Source of the DNA: Picochlorum sp. 'celeri'
Taxonomy: Eukaryota; Chlorophyta; Trebouxiophyceae
Reading direction: 5' to 3'
NCBI GenBank assembly: GCA_010909725.1
Contig: JAACMV010000001.1
Span: forward strand, 593,533 to 657,532
Length of the DNA stretch: 64,000 bases
The notes beneath the pieces were generated by a model that worked only from the letters and a program-made list of their open reading frames with translations, had not been told where the DNA came from and searched no databases. Within the stretch, counting starts at the first letter, position 1, and the number at the start of each line of letters is the position of its first letter. The position numbers and the translations under genes were made by a program. Positions 9,855 to 22,000 of the stretch are shown here, piece after piece.

Positions 9855-11021
9855 ATGTCGCTCGTTTGGTCGCAACAACGAGGCTCTCTCGTGCAAACGG
9901 GTGCACGTCTTCCTGTGCCCAGGATACGATTGCCTATTCTAAAGCCATGTTCAAATAATATCAGTATTACATCCCCTCTTCTGTCAAGGAGGGGGAGCGT
10001 TTGTGTTTGGGCAAAGAGTTCCCCAGATGGGGAGGGGGGTCCTGGTTCAAAGGTTCGGAAAGTATTGAGTTCGAAGAAGAAGAATGTGGTTCCATTTTTT
10101 GAGAATTTACTGAAACCATTGAGAGATTTTGGGATCGGCAAAACGAGCATGATTCAGGGTGGAGTTGGTTTGTTTGTGTTTGCTGGAATTGGTTTTGCAC
10201 TCATGTTGATTTCCTGGGCTCGAGGGGGGCAGTTGGGTCGCCGAGGGCAAGGGTATCAATTGATATTAGAATTTCCACTCGCGTGTGGGATTTCCGTGGG
10301 GACTCCTGTAAGAATTCGGGAAGTTCCAGTTGGGGGTGTGCTGAGTGTTCAGCCCAGTCTTGAAAAGGTTGATGTCTTGGTCGAAATGCGCGATGCGACG
10401 ACAGTGATTCCAAGGAATTCAAAAATAGAAGCAAATCAGAGTGGTTTGATAGCCGAGCCTCTCATTGATATCACTCCACAGGTGCCTGTGCCAGAGTATG
10501 TGGCTAACCCATTGGATGAGGACTGCGAGGCAGAGGGCAAGGTGGTGTGTCATCAGGGGCGCATCAAAGGGCAGAGAGGAGTGGCATTGGATGATTTGGT
10601 GTATGTGTGTACCAAATTGGCGAATCAAATGGATGCCCAAGGTATAGATTCCATGTTTGCGGCGATGAACTCGGCACAAAGTGCCATAGAAGAAGCACAG
10701 CCCCTTTTAAAGCGCGCTGTGGAACTGACGGACGAAGTCATTCCCTTGTTAGTCGAACTTAGACAAGGGGGATTGGTTGGTAATGTGGAAGCACTGACTC
10801 AAGTGGCAGCGGAGGCTGCAGCTGATATTCAGAGACTGCAGACTGAGGTTTTGACTGAGAATAACGTCAAGGCTCTGAGGGAGTCTGTGCAAACACTGAC
10901 CAAGACTCTTCAGCATGTAGAAAGAATCACGGGCGATTTGGGTAATATGACCAGCGATAAAAAGGTAACTAGCAATCTCAAACAGCTGATAGAGTCTTTG
11001 AGTAGAATTGTTGTGGATTGA
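9855..11021 (+). CDS. TGD2: TGD2-like MCE-domain protein of the plastid inner envelope
   Basis: 388 residues, single exon, start at the first ATG (9855). Residues 1-~60 are Arg/Ser-rich and free of acidic residues (transit peptide). One membrane span follows (GGVGLFVFAGIGFALMLISW, about residues 103-122). The MCE domain comes next (YQLILEFPLACGISVGTPVR, VPVGGVLSVQPSLEKVDVLV, IPRNSKIEANQSGLIAEPLI), then a long helical C-terminal region. This is the plant TGD2 architecture: the substrate-binding subunit of the TGD1/2/3 importer that moves ER-derived lipid into plastids. The stop is 8 bp from the convergent WDR4 gene. The family is also close to cyanobacterial MlaD-like proteins. Confidence 0.9.
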   Translation: MSLVWSQQRGSLVQTGARLPVPRIRLPILKPCSNNISITSPLLSRRGSVCVWAKSSPDGEGGPGSKVRKVLSSKKKNVVPFFENLLKPLRDFGIGKTSMIQGGVGLFVFAGIGFALMLISWARGGQLGRRGQGYQLILEFPLACGISVGTPVRIREVPVGGVLSVQPSLEKVDVLVEMRDATTVIPRNSKIEANQSGLIAEPLIDITPQVPVPEYVANPLDEDCEAEGKVVCHQGRIKGQRGVALDDLVYVCTKLANQMDAQGIDSMFAAMNSAQSAIEEAQPLLKRAVELTDEVIPLLVELRQGGLVGNVEALTQVAAEAAADIQRLQTEVLTENNVKALRESVQTLTKTLQHVERITGDLGNMTSDKKVTSNLKQLIESLSRIVVD

Positions 11022-11029
11022 TTGTAACA

Positions 11030-12303
11030 TTACATTGCCTGTGTTGTGACTTTGCATCTCTTCTTGTCCAAATTCTCTGGCAGATATGAGTGAAAGAGCG
11101 GCATATCATCCTTACTGCAGTTTTCCAATTTCGATAGCGAATCATGAGTAGCAACGTGCTCCCATGTATTCCCAGATCTCTGCATACATGCAACCCTCAG
11201 ACCGGATTCTGAACCAACTGGGCCCCCAACAAACCATGCCTGTCCCTGTGCTGTTGTATCAGCGCCAGTGACTACAGGTATCTCTAGCGACACACTGTCT
11301 CTCACTATTTTGTTCTTCTCGTCCACCGATAGTACGGTCACCTCATTGGACCCGTCAAGCACAGCAAAAACAAGGTCTTGAGTCGCACTGGAAGCTAGTG
11401 TCAAGATTGGCTTGCCTAGGTCGACAGAATCCATTTCATGTCCATCAACAGGGTTCCACAATTTGATTAATCCATCACCACCGCCGCTAAGAATCAATTC
11501 CTTACCACTTTCTGGTACAATAAAAGCACAAGCTGATACAAACTTCTCATGGCCTAGACAGAATGACACAATCTCATGTGCACCCTGCATTGGGTCGGAT
11601 GGAATCACAGTTACCCGAACTTTACCCTCTCTATCACAAGATGCAAGCCACATATTATTACGAGAGACTTTGATGCACGTAATGATACTACAGAAATGAC
11701 CCATGAGAAGAGCCATTTCTGAAAATGATCCATTGCCATCTGGCAGTACAGGAGCTACTAAGACGTCTCCATACTTTGTTGCAGCAAAGATATGCTCGCC
11801 ACTAGGAGAGAAACTCACAGAACTAATCTTCTTCTTTGAGGGACTGCACAGATGTAACTCTAAACATCAGGGACACACACAGTATTGACATCACATTGCA
11901 TGAGACGTACAATGCATGAATCATATGCCAGTCATCAGTCTTATACAGATACAGCATCTTATCATCACCTCCCGCAGCTAAATATGCACCATCTGGACTA
12001 AATACCATGGCGCGAATGATCGTCTGTGCTCCGTCAGCAGCAGCCTTGCTGTCCTGCTTCACTTCCACCGTCTGTACTCCACTTGATTCTCGGCTGCAGA
12101 CAAAAGTCGTAGATGGCTCAATTCAAATGAGATATACATGATAATATGAAGGCAACGATTGAAACATACACTCGAATCTGGTCCCCAAGTGCTACTGCAA
12201 TGCATTCACTCTTGGTTGGGTGCAGAGCAATGACAGCTCTCAGAGGATCCCTTGTATCCCGCTCCATTATTTTTAAATTGTTAATAGATAATCTATCATC
12301 CAT
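11030..12303 (-). CDS. WDR4: WDR4/Trm82, WD40 subunit of tRNA m7G46 methyltransferase
   Basis: Three exons: 12303-12172, 12116-11911 and 11843-11030 (introns GTGTAT...TTGAG and GTACGT...GTGCAG); 383 residues. WD-type blades: IIRAMVFSPDGAYLAAGGDD, ISSVSFSPSGEHIF AATKYGD, and the family region CIKVSRNNMWLASCDREGKV with HEIVSFCLGHEKFVSACAF and ELILSGGGDGLIKLWNPVDG. These are the conserved WDR4/Trm82 signatures. The protein is non-catalytic and stabilises the METTL1/Trm8 methyltransferase, which makes m7G at tRNA position 46. Both joins restore one continuous frame, which supports the exon model. Confidence 0.9.
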
Positions 12304-12461
12304 ATCGCCGAATCGGGAAGGAATTGATGGTCAAGAGGAGACAAGATGTCCATATTAAGGAAGGAAGCCATGTAGAAGGATGAATCTCTTGTTGCACAAT
12401 ACTGGGCCAAGTTTACTCCCAACGGACGTTCCAATTACAAATAAAAGAGATCTAAACAGCC

Positions 12462-13628
12462 ATGGATGTGTGGGGCTTGGCTTCAGCGTTGTCAGACGCT
12501 GTGAAAAAGTCCACCAACGATATAACTGAAACGTTTCGCAACACAGAATGGAAGAATGAATTCGCCGATATGCGAAAGGAAATTGAGGAAGACACGTCGG
12601 AGCTAACAGCGAGTGCCAAGACATTGACTGATGAGATTAGCATGAGGACAGCCAAGGTGGTCCAGCAGTCTGGGCAGAGGGAACCAGGAAGAGCTCAGCC
12701 CACCTTGCTGACAGAGACCCAGTCAAAAATGAAAGAAATGGGCAGAAAGTTTTATAATGGAACTAGCGAGACGTATGGTATGCTGAGTAAAGCGTTTCAG
12801 ACGGAACTGGGCATAAGCAGCACCAAGGATGGTTCTTCTTCCTCTGGACGGGGAGACTACAAATTTTCCAGGCTTGATTTAGAGAGGAAATCTTTACAGA
12901 ATAGCACGTCAACATTTACAGAAGATCCAGAGGATATAAAATCGTATGAAAAGTGGAAAACAGATGTATTTTCATTGGAGAAGGAGAGTCCAGACGCCCT
13001 CATGGAGCAGAGCCCTGCACTGCTTGATATGCATACTCGCCTTGTTCCGGATGATGTGAGCGAGGAAGATTTTTGGTCACGTTATTTGTACAAGCTACGT
13101 ATTATGGAAGATAGATATACTCTTATCGCTAAAGCTGCGGCCAGGACAGGAGACGAGTCTGGTGATTTTGAATGGGAAGATGAGACTGAGCCAAGTGAGA
13201 GTACTCAGGTTCCTCCGCAGGTGGAGCATGAGGACTGTGAAAAACAAGAGGAAGAAAAGGATGGTACTACTACTAAAGAAGAAGAAAAAGAAGAAGAAGA
13301 GAAGAAGGAGGAGGAAAAATCTGTAGAAGAACAAGAAGAGGAAGAAGAAAAGGACAGGGCTGGAGAAGAAGAGGAGCAGGAAAAATCTGTAGAAGAACAG
13401 CAGCAGCATGATACTTCCTCGTGCGATGATGATGATGTTGCAAAGACAGGACAAGGGGAAAAGCAACCGTCATCATCGTCACTGCTAGAGGAAGATTCAT
13501 GGACAGACATGGGATCCACAGTATCAGCACCTGCCAATGGAGACGGTAATATGCCTACAAAACTGGATTCTGCCTCAACCGACGATATTGATATAATTGA
13601 CGACGAGGACGTTGCGAATTGGGAATAA
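12462..13628 (+). CDS. BSD-domain protein with acidic C-terminal tail
   Basis: 388 residues, single exon. The N-terminal ~120 residues are an amphipathic, heptad-like helix region (VWGLASALSDAVKKSTNDIT, then ISMRTAKVVQQSGQ). A BSD domain lies at about 170-215, with the diagnostic Phe-Trp pair: VPDDVSEEDFWSRYLYKLRI. From about residue 235 the chain is Glu/Lys low complexity with two copies of EEEKSVEEQ, ending in an acidic WTDMGSTV...DVANWE tail. BSD proteins of this DOS2/synapse-associated type occur in plants and fungi. Function is poorly defined, often linked to ubiquitin or membrane trafficking. Poly-E purine runs give spurious antisense frames. Confidence 0.85.
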   Translation: MDVWGLASALSDAVKKSTNDITETFRNTEWKNEFADMRKEIEEDTSELTASAKTLTDEISMRTAKVVQQSGQREPGRAQPTLLTETQSKMKEMGRKFYNGTSETYGMLSKAFQTELGISSTKDGSSSSGRGDYKFSRLDLERKSLQNSTSTFTEDPEDIKSYEKWKTDVFSLEKESPDALMEQSPALLDMHTRLVPDDVSEEDFWSRYLYKLRIMEDRYTLIAKAAARTGDESGDFEWEDETEPSESTQVPPQVEHEDCEKQEEEKDGTTTKEEEKEEEEKKEEEKSVEEQEEEEEKDRAGEEEEQEKSVEEQQQHDTSSCDDDDVAKTGQGEKQPSSSSLLEEDSWTDMGSTVSAPANGDGNMPTKLDSASTDDIDIIDDEDVANWE

Positions 13629-13750
13629 ATTTGATTACAATGCTTTTTTTTATCACCATAAGACATGGAGTAGTGTAAAATGTATCGTATTTATGCAAAC
13701 GGAGTGAACCCGTTTCAGTCTTCCTAAGTTGATCCAAACCAGTGTTCAGC

Positions 13751-16135
13751 ATGAGCGACAGCGATATTTCCCTGTTTACTGATTCTGAGAATGAAAATGA
13801 TGCTGAACTGCGTGTATCCTCGCGAGTTGGACTGAGAAATGTTCCAACAGCGTGGAACGATGTGGATTTGGACGAATTGGAAAGGTCTGCACGCGGTATT
13901 TCGTCTTGTCTGCAGACAAATGGCGGTCTATCGAATCACGAATTGTCTCAAGATGACATACGTGCGACCGAACACGAGGGATCCCTTCTGTTCAAAGAAT
14001 TTGAGGGTCAAAATCCCCATGCCTTTATTCGTGAGAGATTTCAGAATGCTGATGTGAAGGATCTTGTCGCAGCACGAGAAACGTTAAGCAAAGAGTCCAT
14101 GAGTCATTCGAAACAGTTGAAGAAGTTTGTCAAGGATAATTTCGAGAGCTGCATCAGTAATATGGACACGATTGGGGAAGTGGCTATGCGACTTCATGCT
14201 GCCAGTTTGGAAGGAGGAGAGGGAGCTCATGGCGCGACCCCAGCAAAGGTGGCTGAAGAACTGCATCATGTTGAGTCAGTGGCTGAGAAATCATTTTCGG
14301 GATTGATTAAAAGGTATAAACTTGGACAAAACCTAGACAGTGTCCTACAGCTGTTGGGAAAGTATGATTCCCTTGTAATTTTGCCTTCCATGGTTCGGGA
14401 ATGCATCGATAGCAAGGATTTTGAAGGTGTCATTTCGTTATATCAGCGTGCTATGAATCTTGTTGAAATGGAATCAGGTACTACTGAAGAAGTTCATACT
14501 ATTTGGAATAGGCTCCAAACAGAAGTCCACAAGGCTATGGAGGCAGCAGTTCGGACCCTACATATGATGATGCATAATCCAAAGCTCCTACTGGAAGAAT
14601 CGTTTGAGGCAGCATGTTATTTGGAAAAACTGAAGAAATTAGGGGTGCCAGCTGCGGCAGATATGGACACGATGCAAGAATTCACGGATTTCCAGGTGAA
14701 TGAAATCATTTCAGAAATGCGAACGATACACAAGGAGGCACAATCACTGGATATGAAGCGGGACTCTTCTACGGGAGATCGGAAGCATTCTCATACTTGG
14801 ACTGCTGAAAAAACCCATATTTCAACTAGTAGACTCTGCATACAGAATCTGACAGTGGAGTTCTATGAATGGTGCCACGAGTTTTGGGACTTGTTCAAAC
14901 CTAGCCGGAATATTGAGCCTTTTAATTCCTTATGGGGCCTTGGGCAAGAAAATCGCGGAACTGCACTAGAAAGGGTCTTTTCTGCATATTCAGAACTGGT
15001 TGAGAGTTGTATGGTGGAGATTTGTGAAACCAATGATATTGTTCATGAATCAAATGCAGTCATAGAATTCCTTACTGATTGCTGTTTTGAGTTGGATGAA
15101 GACATAGGGAGAATCATTATTCCATATTACAGGGATCTTGTACAGCATATTTGTCAGCAAGTGATTCTAGCCCTAGTAGCCCATCTCAAAACTCATGCAC
15201 AGAAGGTGTTTGTCATTGAAGATTCTTGCATGGACGGATTCTTGCCACATCAGAACATTGCCTGGCTTCATATGGTGATAAACGAAGCTATGGAGTGTGT
15301 TTCTCGATTGTCGAAGCGAGCCATGGCTATAAAGGTGAAAGTGCCACCAGATTCATATCCTTTACATACACTCTTAAAGAGCTGTGCAGAAACATGTGCA
15401 GACTCAGTCACAAGACTGGCGGCTCGAAAGCCGGTTCTATCCATTAGTGGGAAAGAAGTCGATGAGTTTGTTTTGCTGGTTGCGTGGAATACTTTAGAAG
15501 CGGTGAAAATTAGCGTTCTACCTCGGATTGTCCAAACATGGAGTTCACTTTTGAACTCGGCTGCCACACCCAAAGAAAATTCTCAAGCCTTTTCATGGTG
15601 TTGCTCCAAATTAGAAGAAGCCCAAGAATTCGTTATGAAATCATGGGTTGAGATTAAGCTAGAAAAGTTGGAACCCATCATGGTAGACGTGCTTGATGTG
15701 GAATCAAGGAATGTCGCAAACGCTGTTGATATCTCAACACCAAAGCCGTGCATCCGTGAGCTGTGCAGTATTCTAGAGGCATATGATGCTGATATCCAGA
15801 TCATGGTACCGGTGCTACAGGAAGAAGTCATGGGTGAAATCCATCTCGCAGTGATAGAAGGCATTCTTAACCTGATGGCCTCTGACATTTTTAAAACTGC
15901 TGCCATGCAAGGAGTCTGTCAGCTGTGGCTGGATTTGTCGGCTCTACATGATTGGCTCATACAGCACGAAAATGAAGATGATCGCATGGATAGAAAGGGA
16001 AGTGTCACTCTTGCAGAATCATTGCTAGCAGAAATTGAGGAGCATGTTCGGAAGCAACTCAAGGATGAAAAAATTCAAAGCCTAACAGTCATCAAGGTTA
16101 AAGAGCGAATCAGAAGCATACTAGATCCCCACTAA
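13751..16135 (+). CDS. SEC5: Exocyst subunit Sec5 (EXOC2)
   Basis: 794 residues from the ATG at 13751; an upstream in-frame GTG is not taken. The acidic N-terminus (SDSDISLFTDSENEND) is followed by the Sec5 core: NPHAFIRERFQNADVKDLVA, LKKFVKDNFESCISNMDTIG and a long helical bundle (YKLGQNLDSVLQLLGKYDSL, LPSMVRECIDSKDFEGVISL). This matches the CATCHR-fold N-terminal pattern of Sec5/EXOC2, where short helices around a KxxLxxxVKxNFxxCxxxMDTI motif are diagnostic. The usual Sec5 length is ~900-1000 residues. It would act in tethering post-Golgi vesicles at the plasma membrane. Confidence 0.8.
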   Translation: MSDSDISLFTDSENENDAELRVSSRVGLRNVPTAWNDVDLDELERSARGISSCLQTNGGLSNHELSQDDIRATEHEGSLLFKEFEGQNPHAFIRERFQNADVKDLVAARETLSKESMSHSKQLKKFVKDNFESCISNMDTIGEVAMRLHAASLEGGEGAHGATPAKVAEELHHVESVAEKSFSGLIKRYKLGQNLDSVLQLLGKYDSLVILPSMVRECIDSKDFEGVISLYQRAMNLVEMESGTTEEVHTIWNRLQTEVHKAMEAAVRTLHMMMHNPKLLLEESFEAACYLEKLKKLGVPAAADMDTMQEFTDFQVNEIISEMRTIHKEAQSLDMKRDSSTGDRKHSHTWTAEKTHISTSRLCIQNLTVEFYEWCHEFWDLFKPSRNIEPFNSLWGLGQENRGTALERVFSAYSELVESCMVEICETNDIVHESNAVIEFLTDCCFELDEDIGRIIIPYYRDLVQHICQQVILALVAHLKTHAQKVFVIEDSCMDGFLPHQNIAWLHMVINEAMECVSRLSKRAMAIKVKVPPDSYPLHTLLKSCAETCADSVTRLAARKPVLSISGKEVDEFVLLVAWNTLEAVKISVLPRIVQTWSSLLNSAATPKENSQAFSWCCSKLEEAQEFVMKSWVEIKLEKLEPIMVDVLDVESRNVANAVDISTPKPCIRELCSILEAYDADIQIMVPVLQEEVMGEIHLAVIEGILNLMASDIFKTAAMQGVCQLWLDLSALHDWLIQHENEDDRMDRKGSVTLAESLLAEIEEHVRKQLKDEKIQSLTVIKVKERIRSILDPH

Positions 16136-16229
16136 AGGCATGCATTCTCTTAATTAATTTATTTAATCACTATTAGTAGTAAAATGGATATATTGTACGT
16201 CTAAAGTGGCTGTGTTTGTTTGAAAAGCA

Positions 16230-18987
16230 ATGGGTGTGAAGAGTCTTTGGACTCTTCTCGAGCCATGCGGGAGGAGAGTGGACGTGACAACGCTTCGAGG
16301 GAAAACAGTGGCAATAGGTGGGTATATATTTTGTATTTAATGGGGTTTTGACGCCAGGCATACTGACGAAGTTGACTGGTGCAGATGCCTCTGGCTGGAT
16401 TTTTAGATTTTTGAAAGCAATGCGTGATGACAAGGGTGATATACTTCCTCATGCCCATACGATTGGGTTTTTGAGACGTATTTGTAAGTTATTGTATCTT
16501 CATATCAAGCCAGTATTTATATTTGATGGGAGTACCCCTGCTTTGAAAAAGAGGACTGTTGCAGAGAGAAGGAGAAGGAGGGAACAACAGGACGCAAGGG
16601 TGAAAAAGACTGCTGAGAAGCTACTGTTGAATCGATTAAAGCAGCACGCCGTCAGAGCAGTTGAGCGAGCTAAGTCTGGGGTGGGCAGCAATGGGGAACA
16701 GGAGGCAATAGAGCCTGAAATCAAGGGAAGTCATGGCAATGAAAGAGATGTGGACAACGTTTCCAAAGGTAACGCAGTAATTGAAGACACGAATAAAGGA
16801 AGCGAGGTGTCCGGCGAGACGGATGAGGATGACGATGAAGATGAGGGAGGATTTGAAGTTGACGTTGACGATGGGGTGGATCCGGAGGTTTTGTCCACTT
16901 TGCCACCGTCCATGCAGCTGGAAATCATGCTTCAAGTGCGAGAAAAAGCAATGACAGCGGCTAGAGGTGGGTTTGAGGAAAGGAGCGGCAAGCCTGAGGA
17001 ATTTTCAAAGTATCAATTGCAACAATACTTGAATTCCACGGGATTGAGGAGGCAGCTGGATTCTATTCGGGGTATTGCCCAGCAAAATTCTGATATTGCA
17101 AGACCAGTTGCAGCAGAAGAAGATAAACATTATGTTTTGTACAAAGAAGATGAACAAAGTATGAAGCAAAAGGACAGTCCTGTGCAGGTAGGTGAGAGGG
17201 TAGGAAAATCAGAAAAGTCTAAATCTAATGAAGCCTTGCATATTTCCTTTTGTGTTGAAGAGGATGAAATCGTTTCAGATGATATGGAATGGGAAGATGT
17301 TGATGAGGAGCCTAATATCGAGGGTAATGCAAAACCTACCCACCGCTCAAAATATTGGAGCTTGTCACATGGGTTTCAAAAAGGTAGATCTCTCGGCAAT
17401 TGGGGGAAAAATGATACTATCAAAGAGAATAAAGATCAAATAGAGGATGAAGAGAGAATGCTTCAGGAAGCAATTGAAGAGAGTTTGAGGGACTCAAATG
17501 TTGCTGCCAGAGTACAAGAATTGCCAGGTGTGGATGGGATGGATAATTCTGGGCAGCCTACTGCAGTGGATGAGCCTACTATTTCTGAGGACGACGTTGG
17601 AGAGAAAAGTCTGCCATGTGTTGCGGGTGCAAGTGCTGAGAGACAATATTCTCAGAAAAATAGCAAAGCATGTGATCCAAAGAGAGAGGAATCAGAACAG
17701 GCACCAGCAGTTCAAATCCTAACTCGTGCGGCAGGTGATTGCAAGGAAACAAAAAAGAATAATATTTCATCAACAGAAGTGGCTATTGAGAGCAGCAAGG
17801 ATACAATTGGGTTGGTCGAACCTGCTTCCCTCAAAAGACTCCCAAATGAGGAACCTTTAGGCAAACATATAATTAATGCACCTGAGGTGTCATGCGAGAG
17901 ATTAAATACAGAAAAAATATCTCTCACCAATGAAAGGGATAAAATGGTCGAGATAAGAACAGACGCCGGGATTTCTAAGGAAGTACTGAATGAACAAATG
18001 GAAAAGGACAAACTGAATGAACAATTGAACAAGGATGATGGGATTAAGAAGCCCATCGAGGGGGCTGAAGAGGAGCAAAATATGATGAGGGATTCCGATC
18101 GAAACTTAATAAATGAGACTGAGATAGTCATGGTAGATATGGAAAAGTTATTATCTGAAGAGGCCTCACTGCGTGCCGACAGGAGGGCTGCAACTGGTCA
18201 ATCAGACTCACCCACAGATCAAATGTTCACTGAATGCCAAGAACTCCTTCAGATGTTTGGTATTCCATACTTGGTTGCACCGACCGAAGCGGAGGCTCAA
18301 TGTGCTTGGTTAGATGCCAATAACTTGGTGGATGCAGTGGTAACAGATGACAATGATGCATTCCTGTTTGGGGCCAAAAAGGTTTACCGGCATATTTTTG
18401 AGGAGAGTAAATATGTTGAGGAATATCGTATGGAAGATATTGAGAGGGAGCTGGGACTTTCCAGAGACAGTCTAATTTATTTGGGTCTGCTTCTTGGGTC
18501 TGACTATACTCCTGGGATTGCTGGGGTCGGGGTTGTCAATGCTGTTGAAATAGCGAGCTCATTTCCCGGATATGATGGTTTGATTGAGTTTGAGAAGTGG
18601 GTTAATGGAATCGATGAAGATATAATTGCCCTTGTCAAAGAGAAATGCGCTACAAGTGCGATGAATGAAACGACAGAGGAGTTTAAGCAAAAGCACAAGG
18701 CTGTTAGGAACTCATGGATACTGCCTGAGGATTTCCCATCCAAAGAAGTAGTCCAGGCGTATCAAAATCCTCTTCTAGACAAGTCGAAATCGAAATTCAC
18801 ATTTATCAGTCCAGATTTCAAATCAGTCTCTTTGCTTTGCTCCAAGAAATTTGGATGGGATGAGAAAAGCATTGATGATCTCCTTAGTCCTGTCAAAAAG
18901 TCACTCGAGGAGAGGGAAAAGCAGCAAACCTTGGATAGTTTTGTGACTTTCAGAGAGAAGTTTGCAAAAGTGAGATCAAAAGACTAG
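16230..18987 (+). CDS. ERCC5: XPG/Rad2-type nucleotide-excision-repair endonuclease
   Basis: Exons 16230-16317 and 16385-18987, intron 16318-16384 (GTGGGT...GTGCAG), 896 residues. The N-nuclease starts MGVKSLWTLLEPCGRR; the join gives VAIDASGWIFRFLKAMRD, then KPVFIFDGSTPALKKRT. A long acidic spacer (about 130-630) contains LPPSMQLEIMLQVREKA, typical of XPG, and a UIM-like EEERMLQEAIEESLRDS. The I-nuclease has APTEAEAQCAWLD, VVTDDNDAFLFGA and LLGSDYTPGIAGVG with the metal-binding Glu and Asp residues kept. A C-terminal QQTLDSFV resembles a PIP box for PCNA. It cuts 3' of lesions in excision repair. It is shorter than human XPG (1186) because of the spacer. Confidence 0.93.
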
Positions 18988-19063
18988 CAAAAGCAGTTGA
19001 CGGTATTAAAAAAAAGGCAAAATTGAGACCTGCTGCAAATGATAATTGATCAACTACATTTCA

Positions 19064-22000
19064 TTATTTTGGAATTCTGTTCTGGTAATACTGAATCAAA
19101 TCATATACTCCTGTCGTCCACTTGTCATAAGCATCATTTATGAGAGATTTCATAAACTCGGCTGCTTGCTGATCCGTCATTTCGAGATGAAACCTTTGTC
19201 TGAGAGATTCAATCGGGTCTCCTCTGCTAAAGCATGGCAGTTTGGAAGGAAGCATCATTGCCACTGTGGCAACAATGCTGTCTGCCATCGTTCTAGCTGC
19301 CAGATATCCCTTGACACAGAGTTCTTGGAATGTCATGAAATGTATTGAATTTCTTGTATTACCAGGATCAAGCAGCTCTGTCATCTCGTAACTCAATTTG
19401 AAAGCTGCTGATTCAAAGCCCATATTCCCACCAGGGGATATTCCAAATATGTATCCAAAGTCAATATGGATCATCTTCCCCGTATTATCGACCATGATAT
19501 TGCCATTATGTCTATCCTTAGCTTGTAAAATATACGAGACTATGGCATATGCTGCTGAAGACTGTATGAAGCGTGTACGGGCAGCCTCAAACCTGGCAGA
19601 GCCAGGCAGGCCAAATTCGTGCTGGAACACATCCAGCAATCCACCATCTGTTATCTCACCCTGCATCCCATGATACTGACAGCATAAGACACAACACATA
19701 CAAAACATCTCGATAGAATAAAAGTTTACTTACGAGTTGGGCACGTGATTTTGCCTTGGGAACAACTTGAATGATTCCGCACTCATGGCCTGTTGGGATT
19801 ACCCCATATGGCACTAACGGGAGCGGTAATCCAATCTCGTCGAATTTTCTCTTCATTAGCTCAACGACTTGGAGTGCCAAAACATCTTGTCTACAATCAT
19901 CACCCACTTTGAATATTGCTGCTTCGACTGAGGCTTCTGATGATTCATCCCCTCTTTTTTCAACATCAAAGGCAACTAGGATTGGGCACTTTGCCGCTGA
20001 CTGCATTGGTGCAGCAGTTTCTGGCTTGATTCCTTTCACAATTGTGTTTGGGTCGAAAGGCATAAACAAATCGTCCCGTTTAATAGCAATTTCGGACAAG
20101 AATTCCACCGCTGCAGCCTTCCTCTCATCTTTAGGGACAGGATATAGTTTGCCAGAAACGTCCGTGACCTTGTCAAAGAAATCTGATTCAGCATCAAGAT
20201 GATCCTTGATTTCTCCTTTCAAGGAGGACATCAGCGTCTGTCTAGTTTCATCTGCTATTCTCCACAGTCCAGTGTCAGATGGAGGAGCCCAATTCGATCT
20301 CTTCACTTCTGGAGTGAATGCCTCGTCAGGAGGGGTTCCTTCAGACAACAGTTGGCATTTCAAAAGGAAAGCAAAATAGGAAGATCTGGATGCTGCCTTC
20401 ATCAAAAAGTTCTCAATACCTTTATCTGGATCGTGCCTTAATAATTGAACAAGTTGCGGCAAAAAGAATGAAACATCTGTCGGATCGCAGAGCTCTAGAC
20501 AGCGAATTATGTATGCAAATGCTGCAGGTTGCCTCGCTATCGGCATGGACATCAATGACATGGCTTGTTCTAGTCCCATTGGTTCCCAATTGTTCATAAA
20601 CTCTATAGATGTATCTTTTTTGGAGGTAGAAGGAGCTGTTGCTAAATAGTTCACCGCTTCAGGCAACTTTTGTATGCCAGAGTCCTGGGCGTGCTCAATA
20701 ACGTGCTCTTGCAAAGTCTTTTGGACAGATGGCACACCTGAGAACCTGGCACCAAGTGACAGAGCCAACCTAGGAGACTCATTCCATGCAGTTTTGATTA
20801 ATAATTCCCATCCCATTTTCGGAGCGACATTCCCCTGTTTGTCGACCTTGTCCAAAGGATTTGCCCAGAGTCTGAGTCTGTTCACTTCGACTTGTATCAG
20901 GAAGGTGAGAAGAGCGATTGTATCTTTTTCCACAATTTTAGCACCATATTTCTTGATAGAATTTTCCATATCTGTCACGAGATCACCAAATTCTTTCATT
21001 GCCATGTAGGATTCATGTGCTTCTTGCTGGGATGTCTCTATCCAGGCAACTGGTGAAATAAACCATGCCAGCCCAGCATTGACAACATCAGTATATCTGG
21101 AGGCAACTGGACTATTCACTCCTGGTTTCAACCCTCGTATCCCATGTGAGGACAAAAGAAATTCTAGAATCAGATTCAGAAGTCTGAAACGAGTGCTGCA
21201 AGAGTATGGTGCGTTGCTCAAATTTGTGGTGTCAATTCCCCCAGAAATACTTTCTGCAATTCTCAACATGCTGCTTTCCAGATTGAATCTGCATGTATAA
21301 AATCTCTCTCCTTTTGCTCTCCATAGTTCTGTCCAAAATACGATCCAAATTCTTTGGATGTCGGTGTGAGTTTTTAATCGAGCACCCTCACATTGACTCA
21401 CTTGCACTTTCCTGTCAAAGACACCGTAGGTCAGATTTTGTTTAGAAAGCCATGCAGCTGTTATGTTCTCGATCAAAAAGGAACTCATGTTGGTAGTGGA
21501 AGATAAAATCCAGTGCCAGGCCAGACAAGCAGTTCTCATGACACCCTCATGCGCATATACAAGGGGTGCCCATGCCAGCAACTGCAGTGGTACTTTTGCT
21601 GTATTGTCATCACTGATCGCAATACAAGCAGCAGTGAGATCTAATATACTATCTGATATGCTATTATATGGATCTTCTCGGCGCAATTTTTCGACCAAAT
21701 CTGCAGTTTGCCGTTGAATCACTTTCTGTCCCAAAACACCATTCAACCTCAGGCCATCGATGACGCCAAGAGCTCTGATCTTTGAGCTCCAGGCGATCAC
21801 ACCTTTAAATATACCCATTGAATCTGGAAGTGTACATCTTGATCTCCCTCGCTGTAAAGCTTCCATGACAGAGGGCGTAATAGTGCTCGTGACATTGGCA
21901 GAGGTTCCACCAACATTTGACATGTGCCTCAGGTTCTCACCAACCGCTGCTTCAATGACTCCTGGTGCTCGAGATGCGGCACTTTCAATCAAATCTAACA

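Noticed and set aside
9676..9906. Minus-strand Arg-rich 76-codon frame upstream of TGD2
   Set aside because: It overlaps the TGD2 leader antisense and has no recognisable motif.
13095..13666. Long antisense frames rich in Ser, Phe and Leu
   Set aside because: They mirror the Glu/Lys low-complexity tail of the BSD-domain protein on the plus strand.
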